Assembly (NCBI GenBank): GCA_947598155.1 | Contig: CANQFC010000003.1 | Location: 124,001-188,000, forward strand | Direction of reading: 5' to 3' | Length of the DNA stretch: 64,000 nucleotides | Origin: an uncultured Clostridia bacterium | Lineage (GTDB): Bacteria; Bacillota; Clostridia; Oscillospirales; Acutalibacteraceae | Shown here: one piece after another, positions 1-8,168 of the stretch | Layout: each line of letters opens with the position of its first letter | How positions within the stretch are numbered: the first letter of the stretch is position 1 | Notes under the pieces: generated by a model | Seen by the model: the letters and a program-made list of their open reading frames with translations, nothing else | The model's database searches: none | Told to the model about the DNA's origin: nothing | Made by a program: the position numbers and the translations under genes

Positions 1-760
1 CGTATTTTTTCAGAATTTCAACGTTTGCGTTTATGGCCTTGTCAAAACGTTTCATCATAACGGAAAAAATATTTGACGTTCTCATATCCTTTGAAAAGTC
101 CTTAAGGAAAACCGTTCTCTGAATATACGCCTTTGTGCGGTTATTGCCGGTCATTTCAAGGTCGCGCTTATATACCTGCTTGCTTTTTGCCGTTTCTATA
201 ACGAACACAAATACGCTTGGCGCCAAAAACAGCAAATATGCGGGGTTAACCGAAATAACAGTGCCGATTACAAGCAAAAACGATATTATACCGCCGATTA
301 TAGCGGCAACGTCCCAGCACACAATGTCAAAATACCCGGATGACGCGACGACCGTTGCCCTTTGGTATTTGTCATAAAACTCGGGGTTTTCGTATTGCCC
401 GACGTCAAGCACTGACGCCTTTTCAAAAATCATATTGTTGAGCACCTTCAGCACGTTTTTAGTTGAAACCTGCCTTACATATGCCGACGCCCAAACCGAA
501 ATTTTTATAAACACGGTAACCCCGAAAAACATCATAAGACTGCGGAAATACGCCGAAAAGTCGGCGCCCGAATCTATTATCGAGAGCAAAACCTTCAAAA
601 ACAGTATGCTTTGAATGTAATACTGAAACACGTTGTCTACTATGTTGCTGTAAAGATAACTCAAAAGCAAACGCTTGTCCGCTCTCCAAACAAGCCCTAC
701 AGCATAGACAACGTTTTTTAAAACGGGGACTTTTACGTCCTCATGAACCTTTATTCTCAT
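1..760 (-). CDS. ABC transporter transmembrane subunit, C-terminus cut by window edge
   Basis: The 253 visible codons begin at an ATG preceded by an AGAGGAGG-type ribosome site. They encode a membrane-domain protein with several hydrophobic segments at about residues 33-58, 65-90 and 148-190, linked by charged loops. The pattern fits the exporter-type (type IV) ABC transmembrane domain: N-terminal amphipathic stretch, TM pairs, and an intracellular loop with a YENPEFYDKY-type motif around residues 115-125. That motif is common in the lantibiotic/multidrug exporter branch. The nucleotide-binding domain would lie beyond the left edge, so an ATPase domain in the same chain is inferred, not seen. 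It follows a 41-residue ORF and an intrinsic terminator, which suggests peptide export or attenuation-controlled drug export. Substrate unknown. Confidence 0.8.
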   Translation of the reverse strand, partial: MRIKVHEDVKVPVLKNVVYAVGLVWRADKRLLLSYLYSNIVDNVFQYYIQSILFLKVLLSIIDSGADFSAYFRSLMMFFGVTVFIKISVWASAYVRQVSTKNVLKVLNNMIFEKASVLDVGQYENPEFYDKYQRATVVASSGYFDIVCWDVAAIIGGIISFLLVIGTVISVNPAYLLFLAPSVFVFVIETAKSKQVYKRDLEMTGNNRTKAYIQRTVFLKDFSKDMRTSNIFSVMMKRFDKAINANVEILKKY

Positions 761-782
761 TTTTCCTCCTCTTTTGCCTATG

Positions 783-817
783 CAAAACAAAAAGCACCGC
801 CGATACCTCGACGGTGC
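783..817 (-). terminator. Attenuator-like hairpin before the ABC transporter
   Basis: A 6-bp perfect stem (GCACCG/CGGTGC, arms 794-799 and 812-817) is followed on the minus strand by a T-rich run (TTTTTGTTTT). It lies after the stop of the 41-residue ORF and before the ribosome site of the ABC gene, so only read-through transcripts would reach the transporter. Confidence 0.65.
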
Positions 818-843
818 TGTGAAAATCCCATAATTACCTTGAA

Positions 844-969
844 TTAAAACAAAAGGCAATCCGCAAGTATGGGAACACTCTTCCTATCGGGGCAGAAAAC
901 TATATTAACAGAATCCATTGGGCGATACTGTTCGGATATTCTTGAAAGATAATTAAACGAATATGTCAT
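844..969 (-). CDS. 41-residue peptide ORF: leader peptide or exported peptide precursor
   Basis: A short ORF from ATG to TAA encodes a 41-residue peptide. It has an excellent ribosome site (AAGGAGG, 7-8 bases before ATG) and a consensus promoter directly upstream. The N-terminal half is polar (MTYSFNYLSRISEQYR). The C-terminal half carries two cysteines (VFCPDRK and ADCLLF). No signal peptide or Gly-Gly cleavage motif is evident, and I recognise no family. It is followed by a terminator and then an ABC exporter. That arrangement fits either a regulatory leader peptide, as bmrB serves bmrCD in Bacillus subtilis, or a peptide precursor exported by the transporter. Real translation is likely from the ribosome site and promoter; function is open. 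Confidence 0.6.
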   Translation of the reverse strand: MTYSFNYLSRISEQYRPMDSVNIVFCPDRKSVPILADCLLF

Positions 970-995
970 TTTTCTGCCTCCTTCATTAAAAATTT

Positions 996-1041
996 GTTGC
1001 GCAACTTTTTTAAGAATAGCATATTAAAAACATATTGTCAA
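996..1041 (-). promoter_or_regulatory. Sigma-A-type promoter with palindromic operator for the peptide/ABC unit
   Basis: The minus strand shows -35 TTGACA (1036-1041), a 17-base spacer and -10 TATTCT (1013-1018). About 8 bases after the -10 is a perfect 10-bp palindrome GTTGCGCAAC (996-1005), well placed for a repressor. The adjacent XRE-family gene is the obvious candidate regulator; that link is inferred. Confidence 0.75.
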
Positions 1042-1113
1042 TCACTTTTTTACAAAATTTTCATAATCATTTTGTTTATAAAGGTACCTTCGTGATGTAT
1101 TGTAGACCACTTA

Positions 1114-1134
1114 TTAACTAAAGTCAATAGTTAA
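1114..1134. promoter_or_regulatory. Inverted repeat, candidate operator upstream of the XRE regulator
   Basis: TTAACTA and TAGTTAA form a perfect 7-bp inverted repeat with a 7-base centre. It lies between the two divergent units, about 100 bases before the regulator start. Half-site length and spacing suit a dimeric HTH protein; binding is not shown. Confidence 0.4.
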
Positions 1135-1162
1135 TTTGTGAACTATGGTATATTTCTGCTGA

Positions 1163-1228
1163 ATTTATAACTTATGCAAGACGTCCCCGCCTCTATTGGC
1201 GGCGGGTTCCGTTTTGAAATCAGGAGGC
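1163..1228 (-). repeat. Partial copy of the dispersed intergenic repeat, inverted orientation
   Basis: Read on the minus strand, this matches the 3' half of the full copies at 13.5, 16.1 and 38.2 kb: AACGGAA, CCGCC..AATAG..GGCGG hairpin, GACGTC, TTGC-TAAGTT. Its edge touches the ribosome site of the XRE gene, so the repeat forms that gene's transcribed leader if transcription starts upstream. Confidence 0.7.
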
Positions 1229-1235
1229 AACAAAT

Positions 1236-1460
1236 ATGGAATATTACCAAAGATTAAAAGACCTGAGAGAGGACCGCGACTTAAAGCAGAGCGATATTGC
1301 GGAAATTTTACAGACTACTCAAACCTACTATTCGCAATATGAACTGAACAAGAGGCCCTTGCCCATACGGCACTTAATTACGCTTTGCTCCTTTTATAAC
1401 GTTTCGGCGGACTACGTTTTAGGCTTTACAAACGACAAAAAAGAACTGCCGAAAAAGTAA
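1236..1460 (+). CDS. XRE/Cro-C1 family helix-turn-helix regulator
   Basis: This 74-residue protein is almost wholly one HTH_3 domain (about residues 5-64). It has the usual pattern: RLKDLREDRDLKQSDIAEIL, then TTQTYYSQYELNKR as recognition region, then IRHLITLCSFYNVSADYVLG. There is no second domain, so it is probably a DNA-binding dimer without ligand domain. The ribosome site CAGGAGG is 7 bases before the ATG. It is divergent from the peptide/ABC unit, between two candidate operators (996-1005 and 1114-1134), so local control of that unit is likely. The next gene, feoAB, has its own promoter. Confidence 0.85.
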   Translation: MEYYQRLKDLREDRDLKQSDIAEILQTTQTYYSQYELNKRPLPIRHLITLCSFYNVSADYVLGFTNDKKELPKK

Positions 1461-1490
1461 TTTAACCGAAACGTCAATTTTCGACCGCTA

Positions 1491-1519
1491 TTGACAATAA
1501 CCGATACGTGTTGTATCAT
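1491..1519 (+). promoter_or_regulatory. Promoter of the feo operon
   Basis: TTGACA (1491-1496), a 17-base spacer and TATCAT (1514-1519) lie 58 bases before the feoAB start. The sequence just after the -10 (about 1526-1552, with TTAGTTAG and CAACTTTT) has imperfect dyad character. It could be a metal-repressor site, but I cannot assign it to Fur or a DtxR-type protein. Confidence 0.7.
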
Positions 1520-1577
1520 TTAATAAAAGCTTAGTTAGTCAAAGGCAACTTTTGTATAAATTAGATTCGGTGATATT

Positions 1578-3923
1578 ATGACTCTTAAAGACTTAAAAAT
1601 AGGCGACAGCGCCGAGATTGTCGCCGTCGGCGGAGAAGGCTCTTTGCGACAGCATTTTCTTGATATGGGTATTATACCGGGAGCGTCAGTCACGCTTATG
1701 AAGTACGCGCCCATGGGCGACCCTATGGAGCTGCGCATTCACGGCTACGAACTGACTCTTCGGCTTGACGACGCCGCAAAAATAGAAATCTGCGAAACGG
1801 CTGATTCAAACTGCAAAAAACAGCCTCCGCAACAGCGGCAGTTTGTCCGCGAGCACCCCGGATTCGGCGAAAACGGCAAATATCACGTTAAAGCGGACGA
1901 AAATCCGCTTCCGAAAAACAAAACGCTGACTTTCGCGCTTGCGGGCAACCAAAACTGCGGTAAAACGACACTTTTCAATCAGCTTACAGGTGCAAATCAG
2001 CACGTCGGCAACTTTCCCGGCGTTACGGTTGACAGAAAAGACGGCCCCATTAAAAACCACCCCGAAACTCTTGTCACGGATTTACCCGGTATTTATTCGC
2101 TGTCGCCGTACACGAGCGAAGAAATTGTTTCCCGTGAATTTATAATAAACGAAAAGCCGGCTGGCATCATAAATATTGTTGACGCCACTAACATAGAACG
2201 CAACCTCTACTTAACGCTTCAGTTAATGGAACTGAATATTCCGACAGTGCTGGCGCTCAATATGATGGACGAGGTCCGCGGCAACGGCGGCGTTGTTGAT
2301 ATTAACACTATGGAGGATATGCTCGGAATCCCCGTCGTAGCGATTTCCGCCGCCAAAAACGAGGGCGTTGACGAGCTTGTCCGCCACGCGTTACATATCG
2401 CTAAATATCAGGAAAGACCCGGCAGGACTGACTTTTGCGGCAAGGACGAAAACGGCGGCGCGGTGCACAGGTGCTTACACAGCATTATGCACCTTATTGA
2501 GGACCACGCCGAGGCGGCGGGCATACCCGTTCGTTTCGCCGCGAGCAAGCTCGTTGAGGGCGACGAAATCGTAATGAATGCCCTAAAGCTTTCGCAGAAC
2601 GAAAAAGAAATGCTTGAACATATAATAATTCAAATGGAAGAAGAACGTGGACTCGACCGCTCCGCCGCGATAGCAGATATGCGCTTTTCGTTTATCGGCA
2701 AGCTGTGCGACGCCTGCGTAATAAAGCCCAAAGAGAGCAAAGAACACAGGCGCAGCAGACATATCGACCAAATTCTTACGGGCAAATATACCGCAATCCC
2801 GTCGTTTATACTCATTATGGCGGCGGTGTTTTTCCTGACATTCAATGTTATAGGTTCGTTTTTACAGGGCATTCTTGAAACGGGAATCGACAGGCTCACC
2901 GAAATTGCGGACTCGGCTCTGCGCGCGGCAAACATAAGCGAAATTTTGCGTTCGCTGGTAATTGACGGCGTTTTCGGCGGAGTCGGCTCTGTTTTAAGCT
3001 TTATACCCGTAATCGTAATACTGTTTTTCTTCCTCTCAATGCTTGAGGACAGCGGATATATGGCAAGAGTCGCGTTTGTTATGGATAAGCTCCTGCGTAA
3101 AATCGGGCTTTCCGGCAGAAGCATTGTGCCTATGCTTATAGGCTTTGGCTGTACCGTGCCGGGCGTTATGGCGAGCAGAACACTTCCCTCGGAGCGGGAC
3201 AGAAAAATGACAATAATGCTAACTCCGTTTATGAGCTGTACGGCAAAAATCCCTATATACGGCTTTTTCGCGAGCACGTTTTTCCCGAAATACAGCGGGC
3301 TTATCACCGTAGGGCTTTATTTCTTAGGTATATTAACGGGAATTATTACGGCGCTCATCTCAAAAAGCACCGTATTCAAGGGCGAGGCCGTTCCGTTCGT
3401 TATGGAACTTCCTAACTACCGCCTGCCAGGAGCAAAAAACGTTGTAAGACTTCTTTGGGATAAGGCAAAGGACTTTTTACAGCGCGCGTTCACAGTGATT
3501 TTCCTCGCGACTATTGTCGTTTGGTTTTTGCAGTCCTTTGACTTTAAGCTCAATTACCTCGGGAGCGACACGGACGCAAGTATTCTTTCGGTAATTGCAG
3601 GGTATTTGTCCCCTGTATTCAGACCCATAGGCTTGGGCGACTGGCGTATAGTAACCGCTCTTATAACGGGCTTTATGGCAAAAGAAAGCGTCGTTTCAAC
3701 TCTTGAGATACTGCTTCCGAATATAACGTCCGTCATTACTCCCCTTTCGGCGGCGTCAATGCTCGTTTTTTCGCTTCTTTATACGCCTTGCGTTGCGGCG
3801 ATTGCCTCAATCCGCAGGGAACTCGGCGGCAAATGGGCGGCAGGCGTTGTACTGCTCCAGTGCACGGTCGCGTGGATCTGCGCGTTTATAGTGAGAACGG
3901 TTTTGGCGGCGTTCGGCGTTTAA
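1578..3923 (+). CDS. feoB: FeoA-FeoB fusion, ferrous iron transporter
   Basis: This 781-residue membrane protein imports Fe(II). Residues 1-73 are a FeoA (SH3-like) domain, normally a separate protein. A polar linker leads to the FeoB GTPase domain: G1 GNQNCGKTT (about 123-131), G2 around GNFPGVTV, G3 DLPG (168-171), G4 NMMD (228-231) and G5 SAAKNEG. The membrane part starts near residue 405 and contains the two gate repeats, including GFGCTVPGVMASR and MLTPFMSC. Length equals a normal FeoB plus FeoA, so the fusion looks intact and not a sequencing artefact: there is no frameshift between domains. It is followed after 18 bases by the Cys-rich small protein, giving a two-gene operon. Confidence 0.95.
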   Translation: MTLKDLKIGDSAEIVAVGGEGSLRQHFLDMGIIPGASVTLMKYAPMGDPMELRIHGYELTLRLDDAAKIEICETADSNCKKQPPQQRQFVREHPGFGENGKYHVKADENPLPKNKTLTFALAGNQNCGKTTLFNQLTGANQHVGNFPGVTVDRKDGPIKNHPETLVTDLPGIYSLSPYTSEEIVSREFIINEKPAGIINIVDATNIERNLYLTLQLMELNIPTVLALNMMDEVRGNGGVVDINTMEDMLGIPVVAISAAKNEGVDELVRHALHIAKYQERPGRTDFCGKDENGGAVHRCLHSIMHLIEDHAEAAGIPVRFAASKLVEGDEIVMNALKLSQNEKEMLEHIIIQMEEERGLDRSAAIADMRFSFIGKLCDACVIKPKESKEHRRSRHIDQILTGKYTAIPSFILIMAAVFFLTFNVIGSFLQGILETGIDRLTEIADSALRAANISEILRSLVIDGVFGGVGSVLSFIPVIVILFFFLSMLEDSGYMARVAFVMDKLLRKIGLSGRSIVPMLIGFGCTVPGVMASRTLPSERDRKMTIMLTPFMSCTAKIPIYGFFASTFFPKYSGLITVGLYFLGILTGIITALISKSTVFKGEAVPFVMELPNYRLPGAKNVVRLLWDKAKDFLQRAFTVIFLATIVVWFLQSFDFKLNYLGSDTDASILSVIAGYLSPVFRPIGLGDWRIVTALITGFMAKESVVSTLEILLPNITSVITPLSAASMLVFSLLYTPCVAAIASIRRELGGKWAAGVVLLQCTVAWICAFIVRTVLAAFGV

Positions 3924-3941
3924 TTTGAAAGGAAATGCACT

Positions 3942-4097
3942 ATGAACATTCAAAATATTATTTTGCTTTCGGCGATTATTACCGCTGTGTTGCTTGCGAT
4001 TATATTCGCGGTACGGCACAAAACCGCGTCAAAATGCGCGGGCTGTACCGGCGACTGCTCCCGCTGTCACGGGAATTTAACCGAACGGCAAAAATAA
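3942..4097 (+). CDS. FeoB-associated Cys-rich membrane protein
   Basis: A 51-residue protein starts with an ATG behind GAAAGGAAA. One transmembrane helix (about residues 6-25) is followed by a basic turn (VRHK) and a cysteine cluster KCAGCTGDCSRCHG. This is the layout of the short FeoB-associated proteins encoded after feoB in many Clostridia, thought to assist Fe(II) handling at the transporter. It lies 18 bases after feoAB on the same strand. Function is inferred from family and position. Confidence 0.85.
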   Translation: MNIQNIILLSAIITAVLLAIIFAVRHKTASKCAGCTGDCSRCHGNLTERQK

Positions 4098-4183
4098 AGC
4101 TTTTGCGCACGCTTATTCTTTAAAAGCATTTTTATTTTAAATAATCGTTTTAATAAAATTTCTTTAAATACCTTTATACCAAA

Positions 4184-4215
4184 CAAAAAAAGGCACGCCC
4201 AAAGGCGTGCCTTAA
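4184..4215 (-). terminator. Terminator after pnp
   Basis: A perfect 8-bp stem (GGCACGCC, loop of 4, GGCGTGCC; 4192-4211) is followed on the minus strand by TTTTTTTG. It may also stop feo transcripts coming from the left, since the plus side continues TTAATTATTTTATTT. Confidence 0.9.
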
Positions 4216-4224
4216 TTATTTTAT

Positions 4225-6426
4225 TTAACCGTGATGGTGGGGCTTACCGTTGCTGAAACGGTGAGGCTTTTTATCTCTCCTCGGCTCAGCGTCAACATCG
4301 TTTTCGGGCGTCAGACCCTTAACCTCAATAAGCGCGTCACGGCGCGAAAGATTAAGTCTGCCCTGGTCGTCTATTTCAAGCACCTTAACAAGCACGCTGT
4401 CGCCTACATTGACAACGTCTTCAACCTTATCAACGCGCTTTACGTCAAGACGGCTTATATGAACAAGTCCCTCTTTGCCGGGGGCGATTTCAACAAACGC
4501 GCCAAAGCTCATAAGCCTTGTAACAACGCCGTTGTAAATAGTGCCGGGTTCCGGGTCCTTGGCTATTGTATCGACAATCTTGATTGCTCTCTCGGCATTT
4601 TCAAGGTCAAGAGCGGAAACAAATACGTTGCCGTCCTCTGAAATGTCAATCTTGCAGTCGCAGTCCGCCTGAATTTTCTGAATGACCTTGCCCTGCTTAC
4701 CGATAACGTCGCCGATTTTTTCGGGGTCAATCTTTGTTGTGAGCATCTTGGGAGCCCATTTTGAAAGCTCGGCTCTCGGCTCGGAAATAACGGGGAGCAT
4801 TATTTCGTCAAGAATATAATTTCTTGCCTTGTGCGTTTTTGCAAACGCCTCCTTGATAATTTCGGGAGTAAGACCGTGAACCTTTAAGTCCATTTGAATA
4901 GCGGTAATACCTTTCTTTGTACCCGCAACCTTAAAGTCCATATCGCCGTAAAAATCCTCAAGACCCTGAATGTCGACCATAGTCATAAAGTCGCCGTAAA
5001 CGCCCTCGTCGCCCGTGATAAGTCCGCAGGAAATACCGGCAACGGGAGCCTTAATCGGAACGCCTGCCGCCATAAGCGCAAGCGTTGAGCCGCAGATTGA
5101 GCCCTGCGAGGTTGAGCCGTTTGAGGACAGAACCTCAGATACAACGCGAATCGTATATGGGAACTCTTCAATCGGCGGAATTACGGGAATGAGCGCCTTT
5201 TCGGCAAGAGCGCCGTGGCCTATTTCACGCCTGCCGGGGCCTCTTGACGGCTTTGTTTCGCCTACCGAATACGACGGGAAATTGTAATGGTGGATATATC
5301 TCTTTTCTTTTTGTTCGTCAAGGCCGTCGAGCATCTGCGCGTCGCTTGCGGGGCCAAGAGTCGCAACGGAGAGGACCTGAGTCTGCCCTCTTGTAAACAT
5401 ACCTGAACCGTGAGCGCGGGCAAGCAGGTCTATCTCGGCGTTGAGGGGACGTATTTCGTCAATTCCCCTGCCGTCAACGCGTTTGTGTTCGTCCTTGAGC
5501 CAAGAGCGTACAACGTGTTTCTGAACAAGGTACATAATCTCGTCGATTTTACCCTCGCTCCCCTCGAATTGCTCGTCATATTTCTCGTGAACGGCGGCGT
5601 ATATGGGAAGAAGAGCCTCATCGCGTACAAGCTTGTCGTCCGTGTCAAGAGCCTTTTTAACGTCCTCTATGCAAAAATCCTCAATCTCCTTGAAAATTAT
5701 GGGGTCGGGGTCGGACGACTCGTAGGCAAATTTGGGCTTGCCTACCTCTTCAACTATGCCCTGAATAAATTTAACGATTTTCTTATTCTCCTCATGGCCC
5801 GCCATAATGCAGTCAAACATAAGGTCGTCGGGGATTTCGTTGCCGCCCGCCTCAATCATGGCGACAAGGTCTGCTGTGGACGCAACAGTAAGATTAAGGT
5901 CTGTTTTCGCCCTTTGCTCCAATGTGGGATTGATAACTATTTCTCCGTCAACAAGCCCTACGTTAACGCCCGAAATGGGGCCGTCCCACGGAATATCGGA
6001 AATCGCGATGGCGGTTGAAACGCCTATCATAGCGGCAATTTCGGGACTGCAATCGGGGTCAACCGACATAACCGTTGCGACTACCGTGCAGTCGTTTCGC
6101 AAATCCTTTGGGAAAAGCGGACGAATAGGCCTGTCAATGCAACGCGATGTAAGAACGGCCTTTTCGCTGGCTTTGCCCTCGCGGCGCCCAAATGAGCCGG
6201 GGATTCTGCCTACCGAATACATTTTCTCCTCATAATCAACAGAGAGTGGGAAGAAATCAACGCCCTCGCGCGGCTTTGCCGAAGCAGTGACTGTGCAAAG
6301 CACGTTCGTTTCACCGTAGCGAACCATAACGGCGGCGTTTGCGAGCCCTGCCATTTTGCCCGTTTCAATGGAAAGTTTTCTTCCGGCAAGCTCGGTTTCC
6401 CAAACCTTAAAGTTTTTGAAAAACAT
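4225..6426 (-). CDS. pnp: Polyribonucleotide nucleotidyltransferase (PNPase)
   Basis: This protein of about 733 residues degrades RNA 3' to 5' by phosphorolysis as a trimer. Two RNase PH domains flank an alpha-helical domain: the first holds RPIRPLFPKDLRND, the second begins near KRVDGRGIDEIRPL and contains GSGMFTRGQTQ. They are followed by a KH domain (KIGDVIGKQGKVIQKI) and an S1 domain (GVVTRLMSFGAFVEIAPGKEG). A longer frame to 6477 is open, but the ATG at 6426 (MFFKNFKVWE) has the better ribosome site (AAGGAAGG) and matches family starts. It follows rpsO, the standard rpsO-pnp order. The C-terminal tail is basic and His-rich (HRFSNGKPHHHG). Confidence 0.96.
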   Translation of the reverse strand: MFFKNFKVWETELAGRKLSIETGKMAGLANAAVMVRYGETNVLCTVTASAKPREGVDFFPLSVDYEEKMYSVGRIPGSFGRREGKASEKAVLTSRCIDRPIRPLFPKDLRNDCTVVATVMSVDPDCSPEIAAMIGVSTAIAISDIPWDGPISGVNVGLVDGEIVINPTLEQRAKTDLNLTVASTADLVAMIEAGGNEIPDDLMFDCIMAGHEENKKIVKFIQGIVEEVGKPKFAYESSDPDPIIFKEIEDFCIEDVKKALDTDDKLVRDEALLPIYAAVHEKYDEQFEGSEGKIDEIMYLVQKHVVRSWLKDEHKRVDGRGIDEIRPLNAEIDLLARAHGSGMFTRGQTQVLSVATLGPASDAQMLDGLDEQKEKRYIHHYNFPSYSVGETKPSRGPGRREIGHGALAEKALIPVIPPIEEFPYTIRVVSEVLSSNGSTSQGSICGSTLALMAAGVPIKAPVAGISCGLITGDEGVYGDFMTMVDIQGLEDFYGDMDFKVAGTKKGITAIQMDLKVHGLTPEIIKEAFAKTHKARNYILDEIMLPVISEPRAELSKWAPKMLTTKIDPEKIGDVIGKQGKVIQKIQADCDCKIDISEDGNVFVSALDLENAERAIKIVDTIAKDPEPGTIYNGVVTRLMSFGAFVEIAPGKEGLVHISRLDVKRVDKVEDVVNVGDSVLVKVLEIDDQGRLNLSRRDALIEVKGLTPENDVDAEPRRDKKPHRFSNGKPHHHG

Positions 6427-6569
6427 AGTTTTTACCTTCCTTTTATATATTTCAAGGCAAAAATCTCGTTTTAGCAATAAACGGAACGTTGGTTACAGCA
6501 CAAGCGCTCTGTTTACCGCTAAACCCGGGGAAATTCGCCTTGTTTTTACCGTGTTAAAAAGCAATTTAA

Positions 6570-6594
6570 GGCAAACAGCGTTAAACTGTTTGCC
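6570..6594 (-). terminator. Hairpin between rpsO and pnp
   Basis: A perfect 9-bp stem (GGCAAACAG/CTGTTTGCC) lies 12 bases after the rpsO stop and is followed on the minus strand by TTAAATTGCTTTTT. It may be a partial terminator or the processing hairpin often found in the rpsO-pnp interval; the sequence alone does not decide. Confidence 0.7.
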
Positions 6595-6605
6595 TTAATA
6601 GGGTC

Positions 6606-6869
6606 TTATTTACGAAGACCAAGTCTTGATACTATTGAACGGTATCTCTCAATATCAACCTTTTGGAGATATGCGAGAAGGTTGCGTCTGTGACCTACCA
6701 TTTTAAGAAGACCTCTTCTTGAGTGGTGGTCTTTTTTGTTGGCCTTTAAGTGCTCGTTAAGGTCGTTAATTCTCTTTGTGAGAACAGCAATCTGAACCTC
6801 GGGAGAACCTGTGTCGCCCTCGTGAGTGGCATACTCAAGCATAATGGCCTGCTTTTCTTCTTTTGTCAT
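6606..6869 (-). CDS. rpsO: 30S ribosomal protein S15
   Basis: This 87-residue protein of the small ribosomal subunit binds the 16S rRNA central domain. Family signatures are [37 protein letters not shown] and [11 protein letters not shown]. The start at MTKEEKQ has a ribosome site (TGAGGTG) and gives the usual length. An upstream in-frame ATG at 6929 would add 20 residues unlike any S15. A leader of about 100 bases lies between the promoter and the start, which could hold an S15 autoregulatory structure; not demonstrated. Confidence 0.97.
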   Translation of the reverse strand: MTKEEKQAIMLEYATHEGDTGSPEVQIAVLTKRINDLNEHLKANKKDHHSRRGLLKMVGHRRNLLAYLQKVDIERYRSIVSRLGLRK

Positions 6870-6978
6870 CTTTTTCACCTCATTAAAAATATTTGTTTCG
6901 CACACCTCAGGATAAGGACAGGTGAACACTTGAAAAACAAGTTTACGCCATATTCCGAGAATGCCGAAATGCGCTAAT

Positions 6979-7007
6979 ATTATATAACAAACTTATTTAT
7001 ATGTCAA
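6979..7007 (-). promoter_or_regulatory. Promoter of rpsO-pnp
   Basis: Perfect -35 TTGACA (7002-7007) and -10 TATAAT (6979-6984) with 17-base spacing on the minus strand. The -35 overlaps the last codons of the upstream membrane-protein gene. Confidence 0.9.
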
Positions 7008-7879
7008 TAGGTTATTTCCTTATTATCTATATTCTTATCCTTTTTGTCTTTAATAAACTCAAATTGAGTATAAAGTGTAAAGATAAGCGCCGCAAGGAAT
7101 AATGAGGCTCTTATAAAATATAGCACTTTACTGCCGCCGTCATATATTGCCAAAAGGCTTGCCGGTATAACTAATCCTGCGCCCACAAGTGTTTTCACTT
7201 TATAAGATGACGGTAAGCTTTTGTTTACAGCCAAATAAACCGCTCTGATTAAAGTGTACAGCACTAAAGCGCCGAACATTATTACATAATATTCGGAAAA
7301 TATATCGGATTTTATTGCTCCGGAATTTTCAGCATTGATAATAATAAAGTATATTCCGAAAAGAATATAAACAGCCGCGCTTATAACACACAAAACACTG
7401 CTTGACCGCTCGGGTCTTTGAGCATTTTCCTCTTTGCCGTCATCTGTTTTGATATTGACAAAAATTGCAAAGCCTAAGCATACCGCGCAGATTACAGCCA
7501 TTATTGCGCCGACTATTTTGTTGCCGGAACAGCCAATAAACAGCATAACCGAAAACAAATAAATAAAATTCATAATTAAAATTTTTGCCTTGCTATCATT
7601 GGAAAGCTCTTTTTGAAATACGCAGGCCAAGGTTTTAGCTACCAAAACTGCCAATATTGCGGCAATTATACTTACCAATGTTTCCTCGCCACTTGAGAAA
7701 TAGATAAAGAATACGTCAAAAAAGGCCATTGCCTTATCCGAAAGAAGCGGTATTTCACGGCTCCAGGTTTCACTGTTCCAGAAAAAAACATTTGATGCCC
7801 AATAAGCCGCCGCTCCGTAAAGCCAAGCGTACAAAACGCAGGTAATAAAAGATATTATTTTGTTAACAGTTTTGCTCAT
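7004..7879 (-). CDS. Multi-pass membrane protein of unknown function
   Basis: This 291-residue protein has an ATG behind AAAGGGGG. I count about seven hydrophobic segments (around residues 9-30, 63-85, 98-116, 118-141, 156-180, 193-213 and 225-275), separated by short charged loops. The tail is Lys-rich (KDKKDKNIDNKE). No catalytic or transport motif is recognisable. Codon use is AT-richer than in neighbouring housekeeping genes. It appears to be the second gene of a small unit with the broken ORF just upstream (15-base gap) and shares that unit's promoter. Confidence 0.75.
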   Translation of the reverse strand: MSKTVNKIISFITCVLYAWLYGAAAYWASNVFFWNSETWSREIPLLSDKAMAFFDVFFIYFSSGEETLVSIIAAILAVLVAKTLACVFQKELSNDSKAKILIMNFIYLFSVMLFIGCSGNKIVGAIMAVICAVCLGFAIFVNIKTDDGKEENAQRPERSSSVLCVISAAVYILFGIYFIIINAENSGAIKSDIFSEYYVIMFGALVLYTLIRAVYLAVNKSLPSSYKVKTLVGAGLVIPASLLAIYDGGSKVLYFIRASLFLAALIFTLYTQFEFIKDKKDKNIDNKEITY

Positions 7880-7894
7880 AATATACCCCCTTTA

Positions 7895-8144
7895 TTAAGT
7901 GAAACTGGCTCCGCAGGAATCAAACAGTTTATATAAAACTCCGGCAGAACAAAATGTTGCTAATGTTATTGTTATTTCGGCGCAATCGTCCCAATATTCC
8001 TTGTTATTACCTTCAATATTTTCATAAAGCGGCTTTACTACATATGCCGCTCTATGTGTATATTCCTCAACCGTAATGTTTCTTGCGGTTTTATAATACT
8101 CGCTGAGCGCTGATTCAATATCTCCTATATAATTATTTAACCAT
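7895..8144 (-). pseudogene. Small ORF with an apparent frameshift at its start
   Basis: An ATG at 8142-8144 with a good ribosome site (TGAGGTG) is followed by only two more codons before TAA (ATG GTT AAA TAA). Shifting +1 at that point opens a clean frame of about 80 codons to 7895. It encodes a helical, acidic sequence (IESALSEYYKTARNITVEEY, later EYWDDCAEITITL). The open frame has no usable ATG/GTG/TTG start of its own. A one-base indel is the simplest reading; programmed +1 frameshifting at AAA TAA is possible but unproven. No family recognised. Confidence 0.45.
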
Positions 8145-8168
8145 GGGAATCACCTCATTTCTAACTCT

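Noticed and set aside
5410-6018. 202-codon plus-strand frame antisense to pnp
   Set aside because: It is a shadow of the highly conserved pnp frame, with no ribosome site and no motif of its own.
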